DNA from: Juglans regia | Lineage: Eukaryota; Streptophyta; Magnoliopsida; Fagales; Juglandaceae | DNA length: 64,000 bases | Direction: 5' to 3' | Assembly (NCBI RefSeq): GCF_001411555.2 | Contig: NC_049911.1 | Coordinates: 37,050,716 to 37,114,715, forward strand | Shown here: piece after piece, positions 50,501 to 59,500 of the stretch | Layout: each line of letters begins with the position of its first letter | Numbering within the stretch: the first letter of the stretch is position 1 | Notes under the pieces: generated by a model | Seen by the model: the letters and a program-made list of their open reading frames with translations, nothing else | Told to the model about the DNA's origin: nothing | Databases searched by the model: none | Program-made: the position numbers and the translations under genes

Positions 50501-53500
50501 TCTGGCGTTAGAGAGTGCGTCTGCGTCTTTGTCTTCAGAGCTATTGTTGGGAAATGTATTCTCGGAATTTTGTGTGGTGGACGAAGCTCCAGAAGAAGGG
50601 CATGAGCAGTCTGGGTTGAGGGATAGAGAGCTGCATCGTTGTGGGGAGATGCTTTCGCGGGACAGCAACGTGATTCAGAGTGGTCTTCCACTTTTGGTGA
50701 GGAGCAGTTCTGATGAGTTAGTTGATGGGGTTGATTCTCTTATTAATAATATGGGTGTAAATGGTGAAACAAATAAACTGATGGTTTCGGTGATTCCCAA
50801 GAACAGTATTGGGGAAGAGGGGACTCTTACTCCTTTATGTACACTCCCTCCCAGTGATTATGGGAGTTATTCGACGCATTGGATTTTTAAAAAGGTAGAG
50901 GAGTTACAGAAAATATTCGGGGTTTCTTTTGGAGGTTATGAGGAACAATTTATGGCCCTTTTAGTGGCTATTGAAGCTAGCCGTTCAAAATCAGCCTCAA
51001 AGCAAGATAGGGAACTTAAACGCCTAACATGCTCCATCAATTACGATGTCAAGGAGGGGAGTAGTGGAAGGGTTAGATCAAAAGGGAGGGGTAAGTTAAG
51101 TTTTAATGAAGCCTAAGCTCGTTTCTTGGAATGTAAGGGGTCTCAATAATAGGGAAAAACGCCTTCGGATCAAAGCTCTATTGAGACTATGGAAGGGAGA
51201 TGTGATATGCTTGCAAGAAACAAAGTTGGGTCTTATTGATAGAAGTATTGTGCGTAGTATTTGGGGATGCCCTTATTTGGGTTGGTCTTATTTAGCCTCT
51301 CAGGGAGCATCAGGTGGAGTATTATTAATGTGGGATAAAAGAGTGGTTGAGGAGATTGAGGAATGTGTTGGAGAGTTTTCGGTTTCGGTGTTGTTTAAAA
51401 ATGTGAGTGATGGGTGGATTTGGGCTTTTGCAGGGTCTTATGGTCCTAACATAGATAGTGATAGACGACGGTTGTGGGAGGAGTTGGCGGGAATACACTC
51501 TTTATGGGATGTGCCGTGGTGTATGGGGGGTGATTTTAACATTATTCGCTTTCCTAGTGAACGATCGGGGCATCATCGACACACTTTGGCCATGGCGGAA
51601 TTCTCTGAGTTCATCTTTGATATGGATCTTATGGACCTCCCCTTGGTGGGTGGTGAGTTTACTTGGTCTAATGGCCGTGTTTGGTCGAAATTGGATAGAT
51701 TTCTTGTCTCGCCATTATGGGAAGCACACTACCCAGAAGTTAGCCAGAAAAGGTTAGCTAGAGTCAGTTCAGACCATTTTCCCATCCTTTTAGATTGTGG
51801 TGGTATTCAAGGGGGTCGCCGGTACTTCAAGTTTGAGAATATGTGGCTTAAGGTAAACGGGTTTGTAGAGATGGTGAGAAATTGGTGGACTTCATACCAG
51901 TTTAGCGGCACTCCGAGTTTTATTCTTGCAGGTAAGATGAAGGCTCTAAAGCAAGACCTGAAGAAATGGAACTTGGAAGTTTTTGGTCATATTGACAATC
52001 AGAATTGGAAAGGGTTTTGCTGTTAGAAGAGACTTCATGGCGTCAAAAATCCAGAGCCCTCTGGTTGAAAGAGGGTGATAGGTGTACGAAGTTTTTCCAC
52101 AAAATGGCTAATTCTCATCGACGCAATAATGCGATTGAGTTGTTACATTCAGGTACACAGGTGCTATCTTCTTCGGCTGATCTAGAAAGTCACATTGCAC
52201 ATTATTATGAGACTCTGCTTACCGAACCAGCAACTTGGAGGCCGAAGTTTGATGACTTACCGTTTGAGACAATTGATTCACAGCTGGTTAATGTATTGGA
52301 GAGACCTTTTGTGGAAGATGAGATCTTCAAGGTCATATCTGGTATGGTTAAGGACAAAGCGCCGGGCCCGGATGGTTTTTCAATGGGTTTCTTTCAAACT
52401 TGTTGGGATGTGGTGAAAGGTGATGTCTTGCGGGTGTTCAGTGAATTTCATGCTTATCAAAAGCTTGAAAAATCACTTAATGCGACTTTTATCGCACTCA
52501 TTCCAAAGAAAAGTGGGGCGTCGAATATTGAGGATTTTCGTCCAATAAGTTTGATTAGCAGTGTCTATAAGATTATTTCAAAGGTCCTTGCTAACCGGCT
52601 CAGTCTAGTGCTGGAAAATATTATCTCCAAGCCCCAGAATGCTTTTATTCATGGGAGATATATACTTGATTCGGTGCTCATTGCAAATGAGTGTTTGGAT
52701 GCTAGGTTGAGGGAGGGAAGTCCAGGTATTCTTTGCAAGCTAGACATGGAGAAGGCTTATGACCATGTGAACTGGGATTTCCTTTTGTATTTATTGAAGA
52801 GGTGTGGCTTTGGAGATAGGTGGATTTCCTGGATGCGTTTTTGCATTTCAACGGCCCGGTTTTCAGTGTTAGTTAATGGCACTCCTGCAGGTTTTTTTTA
52901 TAGTTCGAGGGGTTTGCGACAGGGTGATCCTTTATCTCCCTTTCTTTTTGTCATAGTTATGGAGGCGCTGAGCAAGATGTTGCAGGCTACTGTTAGTGGG
53001 GGTTTCTTATCTGGTTTTCAGGTGGGAAATGGCTCTGGTAGCTCTTGTATCATTTCACATATTCTTTTCGCAGACGACACTCTGTTGTTTTGTGAAGCGG
53101 ATAGGAGTCAGGTCCAAACTTTGCGTGCATTATTACTTTGTTTTGAAGCAGTATCAGGACTCAAGGTGAATCTTGACAAGTCTGAGATGGTACCGGTGGG
53201 GGTGGTCCCTAATATACGCAATCTAGCTAGTCTTTTGGGTTGCAGGGTGTCCTCGCTCCCAATGAAATACCTGGGCCTTCCGCTAGGTGCTACTTTCAAG
53301 AGTAGAGCTATGTGGGATGGGGTGGTCGAAAAGATAGAAAAAAGGTTGGCTGGATGGAAAAGGGTGTATCTTTCGAAAGGGGGTCGTCTCACTCTTATCA
53401 AGAGTACCCTTACAAATCTTCCCACTTATTTTTTATCCCTTTTTCCTATGCCTGTTGGGGTGGTGAATAGAATCGAGAAACTCTTCAAGGCATTTTTATG

Positions 53501-56500
53501 GGGAGGCTTAGGGGAGGAGAAGAAAGTTCATTTGGTTAATTGGAAGTCAGTATGTTCTCCAGTTGAGTATGGGGGGTTGGGTGTGTGTAATTTGAGAACT
53601 TTTAATAAAGTGTTGTTGGGGAAATGGCTTTGGAGATATCATATGGAAGAGGGTTCTTTGTGGAGGGAAATAATAGATGCTAAACATGGAGTTGATTGGG
53701 GTGGTTGGTGTTCTAAAGAAGTGAGAGGGGGGCATGGAGTGGGGCTATGGAAGTTTATAAGAAAGGGGTGGATTATTTTCGTAAATCATATCCGTTTTGT
53801 CGCAGGCGAGGGTAACCGAATCAGTTTTTGGCGAGATGTGTGGTGTGGAGAGCACGCATTGGAAAGGGTGTTTCCAGCTTTATATCGTATTGCAGTTAAC
53901 AAGGACGTGTCTGTGGCGGAAGTGCGATTATTTGCACATGGCTCGCATCAGTGGAATATTCTGTTTAATAGAGATATTCATGATTGGGAATTATCTATGG
54001 TTTCAGATTTTTTCAGCTTGTTACATTCTTTTGGGTCTACTATGGCACAACAAGACAGCTGGAAATGGAGGCTCCAGGATCATAAGAAATTCTCAGTAAA
54101 AGCGTATTATAAAATTCTGATTTCTCAGGATCACACCTCATTCCCATGGAGGAACATTTGGAGGTCTCGAGTGCCTTCTAGAGTTGCTTTTTTTGTTTGG
54201 AATGCTGCCCTTGGGAAGATCTTAACCACGGATAACTTGAGGAAAAGAGGATGTGTTGTATTGGATTGGTGCTACATGTGTAGGAAGAATGGAGAATCGG
54301 TAGATCATCTTTTACTACATTGTGATGTAGCAAGAGGGCTATGGGATGAGATTTTTCGACGGGTCGGGGTGGATTGGGTAATGCCTAGGAGAGTGGTGGA
54401 GCTCATGGGTTGTTGGAGAAAATTGCAGGGCAGTCATCAAGTGGCAGCAGTTTGGAGAATGATTCCGTTGTGTATCATGTGGTGTATTTGGACGGAACGG
54501 AATATGCGCTGCTTCGAAGACAAGGAACGAACAATGTTGGAGCTGAAGAATTATTTTATGCACACTTTATTGCTTTGGTTTTCAGCTATTGTATTAAATG
54601 GGGATGATATACATGAATTCCTATCTTTAGTTTAACACTCATAGAATGTATCTAGGTGTTCAAATGTATACTTCCGGTGTACTAGGTATATGCCTATTTC
54701 ATTCACATCAATAAAGTTTATATCTTACTTATCAAAAAAAAAGAATCATTTGATGATTTTCACAATGACTGCAAATCCTTCTGATATAATTTGAGAATAC
54801 AAATTCTTGTTGCATCCTAAAAATGGATTTTGGTTATAGGCCCTGGGGGGGTGGGGGTGTTGCTCACTGCATCAATAGAAACACTCATATGGAATAAAGT
54901 AAAAGGTTAGGTTTAATATTGTTTTGATAAGTAAAAGATTGGATTTAATATGAAAATGCCATACATGCGTTTGTACAGCCTTCTCATTAGGGGCTGGTGC
55001 TTGAATTACTAATAGCTTTAATATCTGTGTGGCATTCTTGTATGCTTACCATTTTAAAATTTGATTATTACCTCTCTCTCTCTCTCTCTCTCAGTATGTG
55101 CTTTTGTCTTTGTATGTGTGGGAGTGCATGTGTACACTCATTTATGCTGAGGCTTTTGGAAGTGTTTGTCTGTGGAAGTTTGCATTTCCTGTCGTAATTT
55201 GGTTGAACTGCTATTTTTTAGAAAATTAATGTCTGCAATTTGGCAGGATTGGATATGGTCAGTAGGATGCAACCCTTTTTCCGTTACTTCTCAAGGCTGG
55301 CATATATCACAGTTTCAGTCTGATACAATTGCCCGGAGCTATATCATCACAACGCTTGAAGAGTCTATTCAACTGGTTAATTCAGCCATTCATCTTCTAG
55401 TCATGGAGCATACAAGTATCCTTTCAATTAGCTGTATACGCCATGTATTTGGATAGTGCCTTTGTGCTCATTAATATTATCTTATGAAAAAAGTATTGCA
55501 ACAAATGAACAGTACGAAGTTTTCTCTCTGAAAAAAGTCAGAATTCTCGGTAGAATGGTGAGATGAGGAAGGGAAACCTAGTTTACCAATCCATATAAGA
55601 TCTCCTTGTCAGAGGTGAATGATGTTATTGGATCTGGTCTGGCAGTAGCTTTATGTATTTAGTACTCAACTGCATTACTTTAAGTTATGGCCTCTCTCTC
55701 TCTCTCCCTCTCTTTTTTGTGTGTTTTGGGGTGGGGGTTTTTGGGGAGTAAATATTATTATAGCCTAGTGTTTAACAAATAATTGTTTCCACTTATATGA
55801 GTATATAACGATGTATTTAAAAGTTGTTAAAGTTTTCTTCTACTGTGCAATAAAATTTTTCTTCTAGTTTCAATTGATGGAAACTTAACCAAAAACCAGT
55901 GGAAAATACCTTTGGACTCTTTCAGGGTCAGGAGCGTGAGCTAGTGAACAAATATAATCATGTTGTAAGCTTGTGGAGAAGGGTGAGTAGCTTATTCTTA
56001 TTCTGCTCAGTATTTACTCTGCCCTTTAGCATTTCTCTGGTTTCTTCTTTTGTTGTCATATATTTATTTCATTTTTGTTGAATCTGTTCACTGTTACAAT
56101 CGTATAGAAAAATGTGTCTTTTCAGGTTTCAACTGTTACTGGAGAATTGCGTTATGTGGATGCCCTAAGACTGCTATATATTCTAGAGGAAGCATCGAAA
56201 GGGTAGGCACTTGAACCTGAAACTTAATTTGTTGTTACCGTTGGTCATCAATAGTGGGTTAATGAAAATCTCCTTGAGCGAAAAATAAAGAAGAAAACAC
56301 TGTATGTGCCTGTGTGGTGTAAGCTTCGTGTAATTAAACCTTCCTGCCGTCCCTAGAAAGTAGTCAATCACTGTTTGTGGAGCAGTGTACGTTAAGTGCA
56401 TGACGACAGTATATAGTGCTTGTTTATTTTGTCTCTAGACATGCCATTATTAGAAGGACCTGGACTTCAGAAAGCAAGCCATATAATATATGGAAAAAAC

Positions 56501-59500
56501 TACTTTGTCTCCCAATTGTACTGCTCAATTTGACCGCTTGACAATTTTTTTTTTAAAGAAGGGATTTTAAGTGTATTGGGATATTTTTTTTTTTTTTAAA
56601 TATTTAAATATATTAAAAGAACGTGAAAAAAAAACCAAAAAACAAGAAGCGGTCAACTTGAGCGGGCTTGTTAGGGACCCCGGTCTTGTCCCTAACACTA
56701 AGGTCCACTGGCTCGTCTTGGTGATGATGGTGACCGAGTGTTCTTGCTAACTTGCTTTGCCTTCCACAAAAAGATGGTGTTTGAGTGATGGGATGATGAT
56801 GTATTTGGGTAGGCTAAGTGTTTAGGCTAAGGCAAATCAATGTGGTCGGCTAGACTTGTTCTTGAGTGAAGTGCCAAGATGATGGAGGCTAGGGTTGAAT
56901 GGGTGAGATGAGGTTATGATTCGGGTTGGAGGCAACTAGGGATGTCATGGGCTATGGTAGAATAGGGTTGGTGTGGTCTTGGAAGATTGGCTTAGGATTA
57001 TGGGTGTTTGATGCAATGAGGATGGCTTAAGGGTTACCCTTAATGTTTGGGCCACTTGGATGGTGATTAGGGTAGGTATGGTGAAGGGTAGCTAGGGTTT
57101 TGTGAGGTGGCTAGGGTGGATTTCGAGATTTGGAAGAGTTGGCTTAAGGTTGGAGTTTAGGATGATGTTAGGGTTTAGGAATGAGGTGGAAGAGTGATGC
57201 TAGGGTTTGGTTGGCTAGGGTTGCCGAAATTATAAGGATTAGGGTTTTGGATGTTGGATGGCTAAGATGAAGAGATTGGGTTGACTTGGTCTTTGGGAAG
57301 GTTGGCTAGGGTTTATGGTGGATGACTTTATGATGGCCAAATATGGTTAGTGGATGGTAGGGTTAGGGTTTTATGACTTTGGTAGATGATGGGCAATTAT
57401 GGGAATGTGAACTAATATGGAAAGTAGGGTAACACTAGGGTTGGCCGAATGGTGTATGATGGAGTGGGGCTATGTGTGTTTCGGCTAGGGCAATGTGTAT
57501 GGAGGGAACAATTTATGGAAAGTTGACAAACTTATGGAAAGGATGACAAACACTATGGTGGATGAGAATGCTAAGTAGAATGGATCAAATGAGCAATGGA
57601 ATGGATGAACGCTATGAATACTCAAGAACAACTCAAGAACAATGCACATAAGATAATAAAATCAAAGATAGAAAATGGAAGACGAGATGGAATGGGAAAG
57701 TACTCATAAGATTAATGGATCTTTAGGGATTCACGAATTGCACCCTAAAGATGAAAAGAACAAGATAAATAGATTGAACTACACCTATTCACGAATTGCA
57801 AGGTGTGATTCTTTCTTAGGGGATTCACGAATCGCACCCCAAAGAGCCCAAGTGCCTTAGCACCGAATGGTGATCTCAAGAACAAAATAGTCTACCCACT
57901 AGGAATTTTGTCAAAAGATGTAAATGCAAAGCCTAAAGGTCTTATTTATAAGGATTACAACTTGGAAACCCCCAATAGGTCCATTGGAAAGTAAATAATT
58001 AAATAAAAATAAATAATAAAAAATAATATAGTTGGCATGGGTAAAGTTGACCCATGGCATGCATGAGCCCATGGGTGGGCTAGGCTGGCCCATGGCATGG
58101 GCCATGGGCATGGCTGGCATGGTTAGCATGGCTGCTGGCATGTGGCTGACAGGACCCTGGGCTGGTCTGGGCATTGGCAGGGCTGGCATGGCCCAGGCAG
58201 GGTGCCTGGGTGCTGGGCTTGCTGCGGCGCCAGCGCGCGCGCGGGACTGCTGCGCGCGGGGCATGCGTGCTGCGCATGCTGGCCATGCTGAACGGGCTGG
58301 CTTGGCATGCCCATGAGGCTGTTTTGGGGCTGTCTAGCCTTGTCTCCACATGGCTAGTGGCTTGGTCATGGGTCACAAAACATGGGGTCCTACCAGGGCT
58401 ACTCTGGGCTGCAGAGTAGCCCGACTCATAATATATATACTCATAACATTTTTAAATATTGGTAAGTGTTGCTTGTAGGTGCTACCTGCCCTAAACGGGT
58501 GGGTAGCCAGCTTCCCTGCACCCTGCCCTCCGCCTGGGCGGGGTGGCAGATTTTGACTACGCCCTTGTCCGTCCTCAGCTCCTATTCAACGGGCGGGCAG
58601 ATTGCCCTGCCCATTGCTCGGATCTCCCGCCGTTCAAAACCCAATCAACTCAAAATCAAACAAATAAACCCAAAAATTCAAACAAATCATCCTAAATAAG
58701 GGTATGAGGGAACCAAATCAACTCAAAACCAAACAAATCAACCCAAAGATTCAAACAGAGACCCAGGAGAGGGAGGGAGGGAGGTAGGTAGGTAGGTATC
58801 ATCTTTTAATTCAAATTCGGTGTCCAAAACATTGTAATTACTGATGTGATAAATTCTGTTTGAACGAGTAATATATTTTACTCATAAAAATACTAATATG
58901 GTAAATTTGAAAGTGATAACTGCTGATGTGGCAAAATCCTTGCTATAGAATTTGAGGATAATGGTTGATACTTGGATAAATCCACCTGGTAGAACTTCCT
59001 AAGAATTCTAGGGGATCTTCATCCTAGCTCTATCAAGTTTCATGCTTGTTTGCATTGTGTAAAAACATTTTTCAATGTTATTGGAATTTGGGCTATTTTC
59101 AAATCTCTTCGGGACAGTTTGTTTGTATATTAGATAGCACAACGGGAAGGACAATGATGAAAAATGAAGCTGTTTATGAGAATTTTTCCCGTCTATCTCT
59201 TGTTCGTCCTGAATTCAATTAGACCTTGAGAGTTAGGATTTACTTCCTAATTGCTCAGTTGGGCAGAGATACGTGTCCTACAAGGTTGTATAACAAGAAC
59301 ACAAGACCTATTTCGTTTAATGCTCTTCTGAGCATTTCTTGTCACTGAATTAATAACTGGTGTCATTCTTGTGCGTTGCCTTGTAAGAAAGTCAATTTGA
59401 ATGATTGCCTTTCACCATTGAAAATAGAATTTGAAATAGCAAAGGCAAGCATTTGATTCATGTTTGTAAGTAAAGATGGCTTATTTGTGAATTTCATCTC

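Larger units (their letters stand above)
49238..54741 (+). mobile_element. Complete plant L1-type LINE with 16-bp target-site duplication
   Basis: A perfect direct repeat AGAATCATTTGATGAT lies at 49222-49237 and 54742-54757. Between them are a short 5' UTR, ORF1, ORF2 and a 3' UTR ending in CTTACTTATC plus A9. It sits in the intron between the exons at 48401-48500 and 55247-55415, sense to the host gene. It is by far the best preserved of the LINE copies here and thus the youngest. Confidence 0.93.

Noticed and set aside
50074..50691. Minus-strand frame of 205 aa, proline/serine-rich
   Set aside because: Shadow of LINE ORF1 on the other strand; no independent motifs.
58032..58419. Several overlapping alanine/glycine-rich frames on both strands
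   Set aside because: Product of the GC-rich CATGGC repeat.
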